Part shown: in pieces, positions 42,218 to 51,089 of the stretch
Numbering within the stretch: the stretch's first letter is position 1
Layout of the letters: each line of letters starts with the position of its first letter
Assembly: GCA_039802205.1 (NCBI GenBank)
Contig: JBDRWD010000012.1
Coordinates: 1 to 54,110 of the forward strand
Length of the DNA: 54,110 bases
Reading direction: 5' to 3'
From: a candidate division WOR-3 bacterium
Lineage (GTDB): Bacteria; Hydrothermota; Tepidihabitantia; SM23-42; JAOAFX01
Program-made: the position numbers and the translations under genes
Notes under the pieces: generated by a model
What the model was told of the DNA's origin: nothing
Seen by the model: only the letters and a program-made list of their open reading frames with translations
Databases searched by the model: none

Positions 42218-44878
42218 TCATCTTATTACCACAATCTTCTCATTCCTTATGAAATTAGTACCCATTAATTGAATGAAATAAACCCCAGCAGGAACTAAAT
42301 CTCTATTCTCATCGGTTAAATCCCAAGTAAAGATTTCTAAGGGATTGTCGTGCAGAGCCGGGATAACTTCTTTAATTAACCTGCCTGTCACATCAAATAT
42401 CTTCAAGCTTAATCTCCTCTCCCTTAGCGGAATATTCAAGCGCCATTTGATTATCAAATTTTTTCGGCATGGGTTCGGAAAGACATCAAAATCATTCATC
42501 TTTGGATTTCGCACAAAATTTTCCTCAATGCCAGTTAGCCCAAACCAACTTAGAAATTGCTGGAGTAAATATTTTCTCGAAACATAACCGGACCAAGGCA
42601 TCTTGGTAACTGCCTCAAGACCAAAACCAAGATAAATTATCTGGTGGGAAGGAAAAGGATTATTAAACCATATACCTGCACAATTTGTTTGGAGCGAATC
42701 ATAAAACAGAAATTCGTGGGCGAGGCTGTCAGCAGAAATCAAATCCCGCGAATACTGGTTTTGCGCCCCACCGGAACCGGTGGTCTGGAACTTTCCTAAT
42801 CTTCTGCCGAGCGAATCGGTCAAATCGGGATAACATCTTATCGCATTTATGGAATCATTCAGCAGGCGGGCATGGAGATAGTTTCGAAAAAATATGGTTT
42901 GAGAAATTTCTTCGCCGACATTCTGCCCAGAAATCAAAAGTTTGCCACCACCATTAAGAAAAACAATGAGACTTTCCTGCTCGGAAGGTGTCACATTGTT
43001 TACCCGACTCCTCCCCGTAAACCAGATTATGACATTATTCCGAAACTCGTTAATCCGACTGATTGGAAAAATCCCCTGTTCTTCGGGTTTCCAGATTTTG
43101 TATGTTATATTTAGAGAATCAAGCGGTTTTGCATAATATTCCGAATATCTTCCCAGGGTATCACGATTGATTATCAGTAAGTCAGCGGATGATGCATAGA
43201 AATCAAGATTGGAAAAAGAATCGGGTGTCACATAGACGGGCCGCCGGTTGAGATCGGGATAGGGTATTTCAGTAAATACATTCACATTATAAATTGAATC
43301 AATCAGATGCACATGGAAGTTTCCAGTTTGAGAATCTGTATTGGCGCTATCAAAGAACACACCAAGTGTATCATCAATAAACTGGAAAAATACCTTAGCA
43401 ACAATGCCCTGATTTAAAATTGTATCCCGGATTGTTCCAGATACATTCCTCAGGGGCCGTACAAAAATAGAATTAAAAATCGTATCATTACTGAACCGCT
43501 GGTCTGAAGGATGGTTGGACACACCCGTGAAAGTAAAATTGCCGGTATCATTTGGAATCCAGATTTCGGGAAACCAGACGGTATCTTCTTCACCAATAGG
43601 AAAATCCAAGACTGTATCAGCAAAATAATTTGGCCCATTAATAGCGATATTTACGCCCACAATTGGCCTAAAACCATAATTGCCTGCAATCACAAATATC
43701 CTTAATGAATCACCCATCAAAAAGAAATCCCTCGTGCCACGTGCAAAGTTATATCTGAGACCAGCATCAAAATTTTTTATTGAATCCATCAATCCTTCAA
43801 ATCCCATAAATACCATATAATTTGAAACCCAGGAATGGTCCTGATATTGATTCCAAGAGCGCGTGGGTGGAATGCCACCATCATCATCATAATCCTGTAT
43901 CAACATACTATCGGTAAGGGAATGATGGTAATTAAGGTAAGTGCCATTCTGGAGAATGCGACCGGAAAAATTATATGCATTTGCATACCAAATATTCCAA
44001 GAATTGTTCCATGTTCCGGTGGGTTGATAATATTTCATATACGGTAAAAAAGCACTCAACCAAAATTGTCCACTCGCGGTATCGGCATCAAAGATTGACC
44101 GGCACAATCCCCAGACCGCGGTTCCCCCGGACATCGCCCAAATTTCGTCATTGAGATTGATATTGGGATTCTGCTCAATCCAAATTCTTACTCTTTGCCC
44201 ATAGGCGAGCGCAGAATCGCGATAAACTTGATTAGCCATTTCTTTTCCATACTGGTATAACATTCCCGCAGCAAGTGCTGTTACCTTTGGATGTAAACGA
44301 CGATAGTACTGGTTCGACACATCAAAAGGAAGTGGATGGCGCAAAATATACCGGGCACAGGAATCTGAATACCAAAGATAACTTGAATCGTTGAAGACCT
44401 TTCTATATTTTGTTTCGCCAAATAGTGCCAGACCGCAGTTCCAAACCCGATAATAATCACTTTCAGTCCCCTCTTCTAAATAAGCCGGATGATTCATTAT
44501 GTATATCCATGCCCGACGGATATTTAGAAAATAAGTAGTATCTCCAGTTATCTCATAATATCTCGTCCATACCCAGACTGCCTGCTGGGTATTATCGGTT
44601 TCCACAACCATTGGTTGGTCTTCGCCTTCAATCACGCCACCAAATTCCGGATTTGAGGAATCGGCAACTTGCATTGCGGCAACAAATCCCGCAGTCTGAA
44701 CAAGCTCATGTAGATAGTTCCAGGTCTGCCAATCACCTCGCAAAGATTCTACATCCTTTTGCAAAACCGGTTTGCCCTTCAGACATAACTCTGCCCGCTC
44801 AAAATCCTCGGTTACCCAGTAGGGCACAGCCTGGATTATTTCAATACATGCCACTACACTAACAAAAATTTTTTTCAT
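42218..44878 (-). CDS. Large secreted protein with helical-barrel domain and sorting domain
   Basis: 886 residues. Signal peptide 1-17 (SVVACIEIIQA-VP). Residues about 20-400 look like an (alpha/alpha) helical barrel of the glycosidase/hydrolase type (repeated aromatic helices, e.g. AVWVWTRYYEITGD, GMLYQYGKEMANQVY); catalytic residues cannot be assigned. Then CARDB-like beta domains (about 400-560), a Rossmann-like segment with GGKLLISGQNVGEEI (about 650), and a sorting domain (VFPNPCRKNLIIKW, AGVYFIQL, KIVVIR end). AAAGGAG precedes the ATG. It is the last gene of the operon containing the radical SAM gene. Confidence 0.85.
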   Translation of the reverse strand: MKKIFVSVVACIEIIQAVPYWVTEDFERAELCLKGKPVLQKDVESLRGDWQTWNYLHELVQTAGFVAAMQVADSSNPEFGGVIEGEDQPMVVETDNTQQAVWVWTRYYEITGDTTYFLNIRRAWIYIMNHPAYLEEGTESDYYRVWNCGLALFGETKYRKVFNDSSYLWYSDSCARYILRHPLPFDVSNQYYRRLHPKVTALAAGMLYQYGKEMANQVYRDSALAYGQRVRIWIEQNPNINLNDEIWAMSGGTAVWGLCRSIFDADTASGQFWLSAFLPYMKYYQPTGTWNNSWNIWYANAYNFSGRILQNGTYLNYHHSLTDSMLIQDYDDDGGIPPTRSWNQYQDHSWVSNYMVFMGFEGLMDSIKNFDAGLRYNFARGTRDFFLMGDSLRIFVIAGNYGFRPIVGVNIAINGPNYFADTVLDFPIGEEDTVWFPEIWIPNDTGNFTFTGVSNHPSDQRFSNDTIFNSIFVRPLRNVSGTIRDTILNQGIVAKVFFQFIDDTLGVFFDSANTDSQTGNFHVHLIDSIYNVNVFTEIPYPDLNRRPVYVTPDSFSNLDFYASSADLLIINRDTLGRYSEYYAKPLDSLNITYKIWKPEEQGIFPISRINEFRNNVIIWFTGRSRVNNVTPSEQESLIVFLNGGGKLLISGQNVGEEISQTIFFRNYLHARLLNDSINAIRCYPDLTDSLGRRLGKFQTTGSGGAQNQYSRDLISADSLAHEFLFYDSLQTNCAGIWFNNPFPSHQIIYLGFGLEAVTKMPWSGYVSRKYLLQQFLSWFGLTGIEENFVRNPKMNDFDVFPNPCRKNLIIKWRLNIPLRERRLSLKIFDVTGRLIKEVIPALHDNPLEIFTWDLTDENRDLVPAGVYFIQLMGTNFIRNEKIVVIR

Positions 44879-44895
44879 CTGTTCTCCTTTGACAT

Positions 44896-45858
44896 TTACC
44901 TCATATTGTCAGCTGACAACATCCCAACAAGTTGCTTATGGAAATGAGTTAAGATTAATCTCTTTGCAATAGCTATGCTACTGTTCAAGATATAATCCTG
45001 GGCAGATTTATCCGTATAATAACCTGTGTTTCTTGTCGTCGTCTGGCGGATTATAATCACATCCGCATCGCTACTTCTCTCGGTTTCCATGGTTATTCTT
45101 GCCAATTCCAAGGGCTTAAATTTTCCGAACAACCCAAAGGATTTACGGGCAATAATAACGCAATAACAATATGGATATTTTTTGCCCTGTACATCATTTA
45201 TTGAGATCTGAAATTGCACCCCGATAAATTCGGGTGGTGCTCCGAGGAATTTAATCAGAATTCGAGTATCATTGGGGAACTGACCTTGTTCTGTGGTACC
45301 AATTTCAAGATAAGGTATTATCTTTATATTTGGATCTTTGGAAAAAACTGGATGTTTGAGAATCCGTCTGATTATTGGTATTTTAACATCAAGGTTATTA
45401 GGAATCCAGACCGAACGCCTGCCGCTCAGTAATACACCACTAAAGAGAATTGAAGAATCAACTATCAAGGCCATTATTGGGAATGAATCACCGATATGGG
45501 CTATCTCACTAAAGATCTCCAGTAAAACTGGAGCAAAAAATATTAAGAAGAAAACAATGAGGAAAAAAACCACACATCCAGTAGCACCACCACTAATATT
45601 GCTCAGACGCTGGCAGTGATTGTAAACCTGCTCGATCCTTTCCGGTGTGACTTCTTTCCATTCTAATTTCTGGGCACGGATTGGCTTGATTGTAAAATTT
45701 CTAATCAAATTCAATAACAGGCAGAAAATGAAAAAGGGCAGGCCGACAAGGATATTTCGTGAACTCAATTGTAGAACAAAACCCACAAAGAAAAGGACTA
45801 CAGTAAGAAAATTTCTAAGTTTTGGGGAGATTTTACCCAGAAGATAATAGTTATCCAT
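44896..45858 (-). CDS. Membrane protein of unknown function in the radical SAM operon
   Basis: 320 residues. Two N-terminal transmembrane helices (about 16-33 and 36-53), a cytoplasmic linker, and two more helices (about 95-118 and 128-147), followed by a soluble C-terminal domain of about 170 residues rich in beta-strand (IKIIPYLEIGTTEQ; RILIKFLGAPPEFIGVQFQISI) and ending in helices. I do not recognise it. Its ATG is two bases past the radical SAM stop, so translation is coupled; it is a candidate component of the same system. Confidence 0.82.
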   Translation of the reverse strand: MDNYYLLGKISPKLRNFLTVVLFFVGFVLQLSSRNILVGLPFFIFCLLLNLIRNFTIKPIRAQKLEWKEVTPERIEQVYNHCQRLSNISGGATGCVVFFLIVFFLIFFAPVLLEIFSEIAHIGDSFPIMALIVDSSILFSGVLLSGRRSVWIPNNLDVKIPIIRRILKHPVFSKDPNIKIIPYLEIGTTEQGQFPNDTRILIKFLGAPPEFIGVQFQISINDVQGKKYPYCYCVIIARKSFGLFGKFKPLELARITMETERSSDADVIIIRQTTTRNTGYYTDKSAQDYILNSSIAIAKRLILTHFHKQLVGMLSADNMR

Positions 45859-45860
45859 TT

Positions 45861-47306
45861 CTAATGTTGGGAGGAACGACTTACCATCTGTAACCTGAGT
45901 TCATTTCCGTCTGATGAATTTTCAATTTTATGAAAATCGCCGCCGGAGATGGTGTCTACAGAAAATACCTTCCAGAATAACGGGCATGCCCCTTTGCATA
46001 TGCTAAATTCGGGACATTTATGGCACTCCGCTGGTGCATAATCAGCATTCTTGAAATAACTCAACATTGGTGAATGCCAGATTTCTTTAAAACTGCTTTT
46101 TAATAACGAACCCACTGGTTCTCTCCAGGATGAACAGGGCAGAATATTGCCCATCGGGTCTATGCTCAATAATCCAGTAATTGCCGCACAGGATTTGTTC
46201 CCCAATCCATGAGCAATAGGATTGAATTTGCATACCGGAATTGGTGAATACCATAAAAATTGAATATTCTCTTTCTGGGCATGGTTTTTAATCTTCAAGA
46301 TGTGCGGACCAACCTCTGAGTATGATATCCATAAATCACTTCTCCGCTCGGCGCTTCCACAAGGAATCATAAGATTCATCGATAGTCTCTTCAAACCTAA
46401 GGATTTGATCAATAACAATATCCCTTCAAGGTGATTTATATTGTGTCTTGAGATCGTGGTATTTGTATGGACAGCGATTCGCTCTTCAAGAAGATATTTT
46501 ATTCCGGCAATGGTTTTCGCAAAAGAATTCTTTACCCCGGTAATCCTGTCATGTATTTCGCCATTCGGACCTTCCAAACTTACCTGGGCACTTTTCAAAC
46601 CCGCCTTTTTCAAAGATCTTACGAGTTCCTTTGTAAGCATCGTCCCATTCGTTATTAAATTTGTCCACAAACCAATCTTATTTGCATATTCTACCAGAGA
46701 TACAATATCTTTCCTTAATAAAGGCTCACCTCCAGTAAAACTGACTGATGGTACTTTTGCTTCATTGTATATCTTGAATATAATCTTTTTCAAATCTGCT
46801 GTCTTTAGTTCAGGATAATCTTTATGGCCCACATAGCAGAATTCACAATTGAGATTGCACCGATAGGTGACAGCAATCTCAGAGAGGATTGGATAATCAT
46901 TTAAATCACTCTTAAATTCATAATAGGATACACTCTCTCTCTTCTCACCTTCTTTCAGACACCCCCTAACAATAGCCCGCAAATCGCAGAAAAAGTAGTA
47001 CAGATCTTTTCTCTTTTCATCATCATCACCAGTCAGTTCAATAAGGTTTTTTATCGAATTACCTTTTAAAAGATAGTTTAAAATCGCAACTCCTGATTGA
47101 TTTAATTTATAAACCTGATTGGGAATCAAAATTAAAAGATTATCTAACTCCCTCACATAAATATAAGGCTTGATCTCTTTTATAAACCCATCCACCCATT
47201 CTAAATCGATTATTTCTTTTACCTCTGATTTCGGAAATGTAGAATTTGTCGGATGATCGGCATACAGATTCTGGAATTTAATTTTTCTATTAAAATATCT
47301 TAACAT
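45861..47306 (-). CDS. Radical SAM/SPASM maturase with PqqD-like N-terminus
   Basis: 481 residues. Residues about 48-120 form a PqqD-like peptide-recognition domain (NQVYKLNQSGVAILNYLL). The radical SAM core has C150-x3-C154-x2-C157 (CNLNCEFC) for the 4Fe-4S cluster and SFTGGEPLLR for SAM. The C-terminal SPASM domain has its Cys array (CKFNP, CAAITG, NILPCSSW, ECHKCPEFSICKGACPLFW) for auxiliary clusters. This PqqE/sactisynthase layout modifies ribosomal peptides or proteins. Its ATG directly follows the stop of the His-Ser-Ala-Cys repeat gene (TAA-ATG), which is the obvious substrate. Confidence 0.93.
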   Translation of the reverse strand: MLRYFNRKIKFQNLYADHPTNSTFPKSEVKEIIDLEWVDGFIKEIKPYIYVRELDNLLILIPNQVYKLNQSGVAILNYLLKGNSIKNLIELTGDDDEKRKDLYYFFCDLRAIVRGCLKEGEKRESVSYYEFKSDLNDYPILSEIAVTYRCNLNCEFCYVGHKDYPELKTADLKKIIFKIYNEAKVPSVSFTGGEPLLRKDIVSLVEYANKIGLWTNLITNGTMLTKELVRSLKKAGLKSAQVSLEGPNGEIHDRITGVKNSFAKTIAGIKYLLEERIAVHTNTTISRHNINHLEGILLLIKSLGLKRLSMNLMIPCGSAERRSDLWISYSEVGPHILKIKNHAQKENIQFLWYSPIPVCKFNPIAHGLGNKSCAAITGLLSIDPMGNILPCSSWREPVGSLLKSSFKEIWHSPMLSYFKNADYAPAECHKCPEFSICKGACPLFWKVFSVDTISGGDFHKIENSSDGNELRLQMVSRSSQH

Positions 47307-48815
47307 TTATCTTGCTCCACCACTCACACATGCTGAATGGCAAGCACTATGGCAGGCGGAGTGACAGGCGGAATGGCAGGCTGAATGACAGGCAGAGTGG
47401 CAGGCATCGTGGCAGGCGGTATGGACATAACACGCACTGTGGCAAGCATCAGAGCGGACAAATGTTGAATAATCTTTTATCGGTTCACCATAAATTACAA
47501 ACCCATCCTCCATCTGCTGAAAATGCCCCCTGCGGTCAAATGGTCGGTTCCGCAGGTAATAATAGTAATACATATCTTTATACTCTTCATCAATCGGTTC
47601 TTCCACCTCGGGTGAGCCAATCTTTTCGGTATAGTATGCCTTGGTCGCCTCTATGTCACAATCCCATGCCTTTGCCTGAATATTCTCAACTATCTGCATG
47701 ATTAGCGCCTTCAATCCAGCTTCATCCATTGTGCCATCACTCCTTATTGCATCCAGAAACATTGACTCATAATATTTTAATCCTGGGGGACGCTGTAAAA
47801 TTGAAAGTTTTATCGGATTATAATTCAGAATTTGTAAAACTCCCTCTTTCTGTAATTTTTCAGCGATAATGGTAAAAACTTTATTCACTGGATAATCCAA
47901 TAATATTGTGGCTTCAATTAAATCAAGTTTTGCCACCTTGCCTGATTTTCTAAATGTGGCTACCTCAATTTTGGGTGGCATCCAATCCATCCTGAGCCAT
48001 TGTAAACTCTGAACATCACTGTAAAGCCCTTTTATTTTCTGAGCCTTTTTGTTGGAATAAAATAAGTAAGGAATGACTGAAAATAACATATAGATTAACT
48101 CATAAGGGATAAAAAACTTTTTGCGACGCTCAGGTTTGACCTCAATTCTGCCGAATCTCTCGGTATTAAAATAACTTGCTGGAATATACTGTTGAATCAA
48201 CAATTTTTCTTTGGATGCGACATCCTCTTTATGAATTCGAACTGTAAAGTAGTGTTTTCCATTATAATCTTGGCCAAAATAATCTAATAGATATCTCTCG
48301 TTCATAAATTTTTCAGTTCGAAATCCGTATGCCTCAGGATTGACCTGTTTGCCTTTTACTTCTATCGGATAAGAGACTTTGACCGTATAATGTTCCATTG
48401 GTTCATCCCATTGGGGTGGTGCCCAGTGGAACACAACGAGTTCACCAAATTCACTCTGGGTTACTGCAAGATTACCGCTCCTTCCCAGGTCACCACCAAA
48501 ATGTATAATAAAAGTTATTTGACCAGGTCCATATCTCCTTCCTTTGCTGAGCACGATATCATATTTTCCACCACCGAGGTCTCTAATATCTATAGGATAT
48601 TTATTGTTGTATTCATCAAGGGCACAGGAATTCTGATAGTCAAAAAAAGGTTCGACCGATAATCCCTGAAGATAGAATGCACTCATTGAGCCGGAAATAA
48701 CATTCCAGCGAATTTTATAAACAAAGTCTGCCCGACCATCCTGCCAAAGGGCAACATCTACTTCAACCCATTTTAATTCGGCGGTTAAGGTTAGTAAACA
48801 AAAAAGGACTATCAT
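47307..48815 (-). CDS. DUF2207-like membrane protein with C-terminal Cys-His-Ser-Ala repeat
   Basis: 502 residues. Signal peptide about 1-12, a beta-rich ectodomain (about 13-225), one transmembrane helix (about 236-256, FIPYELIYMLFSVIPYLFY), a cytoplasmic winged-helix-like region (about 280-430; EATILLDYPVNKVFTIIAEK), and a tail (455-502) with ten cysteines every four residues: DACHSACYVHTACHDAC, then six HSAC units and VSGGAR. The first 450 residues resemble DUF2207/TIGR04222-type membrane proteins. The tail faces the cytoplasm, where the adjacent radical SAM enzyme could modify it. Confidence 0.86.
   Translation of the reverse strand: MIVLFCLLTLTAELKWVEVDVALWQDGRADFVYKIRWNVISGSMSAFYLQGLSVEPFFDYQNSCALDEYNNKYPIDIRDLGGGKYDIVLSKGRRYGPGQITFIIHFGGDLGRSGNLAVTQSEFGELVVFHWAPPQWDEPMEHYTVKVSYPIEVKGKQVNPEAYGFRTEKFMNERYLLDYFGQDYNGKHYFTVRIHKEDVASKEKLLIQQYIPASYFNTERFGRIEVKPERRKKFFIPYELIYMLFSVIPYLFYSNKKAQKIKGLYSDVQSLQWLRMDWMPPKIEVATFRKSGKVAKLDLIEATILLDYPVNKVFTIIAEKLQKEGVLQILNYNPIKLSILQRPPGLKYYESMFLDAIRSDGTMDEAGLKALIMQIVENIQAKAWDCDIEATKAYYTEKIGSPEVEEPIDEEYKDMYYYYYLRNRPFDRRGHFQQMEDGFVIYGEPIKDYSTFVRSDACHSACYVHTACHDACHSACHSACHSACHSACHSACHSACVSGGAR
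47328..47444 (-). repeat. 12-bp coding repeat encoding His-Ser-Ala-Cys units
   Basis: Tandem units of CAY-TCN/AGT-GCN-TGY. Codons vary between units (TCT, TCA, TCC, AGT for Ser; GCC, GCG, GCT, GCA for Ala; TGT and TGC for Cys), so the peptide is conserved while the DNA is not. This argues for selection on the protein and against fresh slippage. Confidence 0.9.
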
Positions 48816-48850
48816 TTTTAAGTGCTTAGGCTTTTTTAGATTTTAAGTAG

Positions 48851-49240
48851 CTATTCTTTCGTCGCCTCAATCCTTGCTCTCAATAAATCCGCCTGCGCTG
48901 CTATAAAATCTGAATACGCCTGCTTAGCCTGGGACCAGCAGGTCTCATCTGGAAATGAATTTACTATTCCCTGCCAGATGAGTTTATATACCTTTTCCAG
49001 AGTCTGTTTAGCATCACCCTTGCCCGTGTATTCAAATTGAGCAATCACTGGCACAGGCTGAAAGACCGGCGTTGGTCCCGCAACGACCTCGGTCTGGGCA
49101 CCTAAGAATACCACTCCCATTTCTTCAATCACATCAAGATGAATTCTTATTGCAGATAATACCGAGGCTATAGAATAATCTGCGGTTGAAAATTTCATTA
49201 TTAGTAGATTATTCTTTATCTCGCCGAATGGCAAATTCAT
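48851..49240 (-). CDS. Hypothetical protein, first gene of the radical SAM operon
   Basis: 129 residues, no signal peptide. N-terminal region KNNLLIMKFSTADYSIASVLSAIRIHLDVIEEMG, a Pro-rich middle (AGPTPVFQPVPVIAQF), and a helical C-terminus (ETCWSQAKQAYSDFIAAQADLLRARI). I do not recognise a family. AAAGGAGG lies four bases before ATG 49240, behind a near-consensus promoter. A small helper, recognition protein, or second substrate of the maturase are all possible; it has one Cys only, so a repeat-type substrate is unlikely. Confidence 0.75.
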   Translation of the reverse strand: MNLPFGEIKNNLLIMKFSTADYSIASVLSAIRIHLDVIEEMGVVFLGAQTEVVAGPTPVFQPVPVIAQFEYTGKGDAKQTLEKVYKLIWQGIVNSFPDETCWSQAKQAYSDFIAAQADLLRARIEATKE

Positions 49241-49297
49241 CAGACCTCCTTTCTGGTTTCAATTTTTTTAGCACTACCTTGGTTGTTGTACCTTTCA

Positions 49298-49325
49298 ATT
49301 ATACCCAAGCCTGAAGAAATTTCAA
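49298..49325 (-). promoter_or_regulatory. Promoter of the radical SAM operon
   Basis: Minus strand TTGAAA (49325-49320), 16 bp, TATAAT (49303-49298). Predicted leader is about 50 nt with AAAGGAGG next to ATG 49240. Confidence 0.75.
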
Positions 49326-49357
49326 GAGAAATATCGAAGATCCAGATTTCGAATAAT

Positions 49358-49574
49358 CTGAGTTGTCTACATCCTGTCAAATTATTTTTATACTCACAAA
49401 CAGGTGCTGAATTATTAATGGTAGCTGCACCATTCAAGGCGCGTAATATCGGGCGATTTAGACATCTGCAAGCTAAAACTTGCCCGACAACCGGATGATT
49501 GGTTATCCTTTAAAATTTTGCCAATAGGTTTCTTTGTGCTTAAAACATTCTATAAAAATGCGGAGATGACTCAG
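49358..49574 (+). mobile_element. MITE copy 3, diverged
   Basis: 217 bp with terminal repeats CTGAGTTGTCTACATC (left) and GCGGAGATGACTCAG (right). The 9-bp flanks TCGAATAAT and TCTAACAAT match at 7 of 9 positions, as expected of an old target duplication. The interior (ATTTTTATACTC, GGTAGCTGCACC, ACAACCGGATGATTGGTTA) is recognisably related to copy 2 but worn. It sits between two divergent promoters. Confidence 0.68.
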
Positions 49575-49586
49575 TCTAACAATACC

Positions 49587-49614
49587 TTGACAATCTGGTG
49601 AGAGTGAATAAAAT
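49587..49614 (+). promoter_or_regulatory. Promoter of secreted protein gene 49632
   Basis: TTGACA (49587-49592), 16 bp, TAAAAT (49609-49614), short leader with AGGAGG before ATG 49632. Confidence 0.8.
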
Positions 49615-49631
49615 TTTAATCAGGAGGAAAT

Positions 49632-51023
49632 ATGAAATTATCAATGATTGTTTATTTTATTTTATCCCAATGGTCAGCACCAATAAATTTTGGAATCCCT
49701 GGTGTTGAAGACTGCAATCCCCAAACCTGTAGAGAACAGTTGTGGGAAGGCCGCACCTGCCTTGTCTGGCAGGCTTTCACAGGGGGTGGCGGTTGGGAGA
49801 TATACTCAAGGTTTATTGGTTATAATTGGAGTGATACAGTTTGTATATCAAATAGCTCATACTGGGATATCAATCCGAGTGTGGCTTATGATACCTTAAG
49901 AAATTGTTTCTGGTGTGTCTGGCAAAATAATTTCTCAGGAATAAACTATCAGATTCATGTCTCTTACAGTTTGGGCAATTCATGGACACCGCCAGCTCGT
50001 TTGACCAATGATTTGTATAACAATACATCGCCCTCGGTCTGTGTTGTTGGCACCAATGTCTGGGTGGTATGGAAGAAAGCCAACAATATCTATTCCTGTT
50101 ATTATGATGGCACTTCGTGGTCGGCGCCTATCCCAGTAACCAATGATGCTTCTGTAATTAACTATGATCCTAAAATAAGCAATCGCCATAATCACCCCTT
50201 TGTCGTCTGGGTGAGAGAGGGGGATATTTATTACAGCGAATATATAAACAATGCCTGGACGACGCCTCAGGCGATTGCACCTCATCCGGCCGAGGATATC
50301 ATGCCTGAGATCGCTGTGACACCACAATGGCCTGACCCGTATCGAAGAGTCTGGGTAGTATGGCAAAGCAACCGTGACGGGAATTATGAACTCTACCGCA
50401 CCGGATGTGATAGTTTGAATGTCTTCTATCGAATAACGAATAATACTTCAAATGACATTGATCCCAATCCCCTTGATTATATGCTTACGGTTCGTGAATC
50501 AGGACCACCGCTTATCGGCTTTAGTTCTGACCGTAATGGAACCTATGATATCTACTCGCTCCGTCGTTACTGGACAGGTGGTTATGACACAATTCCTGTA
50601 GACATCAATCCAGCCGAAGACATTCTACCCGTAACCACAATGGTGAATGGCTACCCTTCTTATTTATGGATTTTCTGGGAGACAAACCGAAATGGCGATC
50701 GGGATATCTATGGCTCTTACATTACATTATACAGCGGCATTGATGACATTAGGACCACTCTGCAAAATCATCATTTAAGATGTATCCCAAACCCGCTTAC
50801 TGATAGGTGCTTTATTCAGTACCGATTAGAAAAAAATAGCAGAATTAACCTGTCACTCTACAACCACCAAGGAGCCCTGGTGCAAAAAATTTATCAAGGG
50901 TTAGAAAAGCCAGGCACTCATTATGTGGCAACCAATTTTGATTCCCACTGTAATGGGATTTACTTTATAGTGCTTAAAACCGAAGAAGTCTCTGTGGCGG
51001 AAAAAGTGATCATCCTAAAATGA
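49632..51023 (+). CDS. Secreted propeller-like protein with sorting domain
   Basis: 463 residues. Short N-terminal signal segment (SMIVYFILSQWSA). About six repeats with a V-W-V-V-W or F-V-V-W strand and Asn/Asp-rich turns (HPFVVWVREGDIYYSE; RRVWVVWQSNRDGNYELYR; LWIFWETNRNGDRDIYG) suggest a TolB/BNR-like beta-propeller. Residues about 385-463 form the sorting domain (CIPNPLTDRCFIQY, NGIYFIVLK, KVIILK end). Function unknown. AGGAGG lies four bases before ATG 49632. Confidence 0.86.
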   Translation: MKLSMIVYFILSQWSAPINFGIPGVEDCNPQTCREQLWEGRTCLVWQAFTGGGGWEIYSRFIGYNWSDTVCISNSSYWDINPSVAYDTLRNCFWCVWQNNFSGINYQIHVSYSLGNSWTPPARLTNDLYNNTSPSVCVVGTNVWVVWKKANNIYSCYYDGTSWSAPIPVTNDASVINYDPKISNRHNHPFVVWVREGDIYYSEYINNAWTTPQAIAPHPAEDIMPEIAVTPQWPDPYRRVWVVWQSNRDGNYELYRTGCDSLNVFYRITNNTSNDIDPNPLDYMLTVRESGPPLIGFSSDRNGTYDIYSLRRYWTGGYDTIPVDINPAEDILPVTTMVNGYPSYLWIFWETNRNGDRDIYGSYITLYSGIDDIRTTLQNHHLRCIPNPLTDRCFIQYRLEKNSRINLSLYNHQGALVQKIYQGLEKPGTHYVATNFDSHCNGIYFIVLKTEEVSVAEKVIILK

Positions 51024-51089
51024 AGGGTTACAAAACCCTCCTCCGTTATGTGTGAGAATCAAACCTCATTAAAATTTATGGTCTAAAAG

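Noticed and set aside
47312-47701. 129-codon plus-strand frame opposite the Cys-repeat gene
   Set aside because: Antisense shadow of the repeat; its Arg/His-rich repeats come from the complementary codons.
51024-51041. Terminator after the gene at 49632
   Set aside because: AGGGTT/AACCCT stem of six pairs lacks a following T-run; too weak to call.
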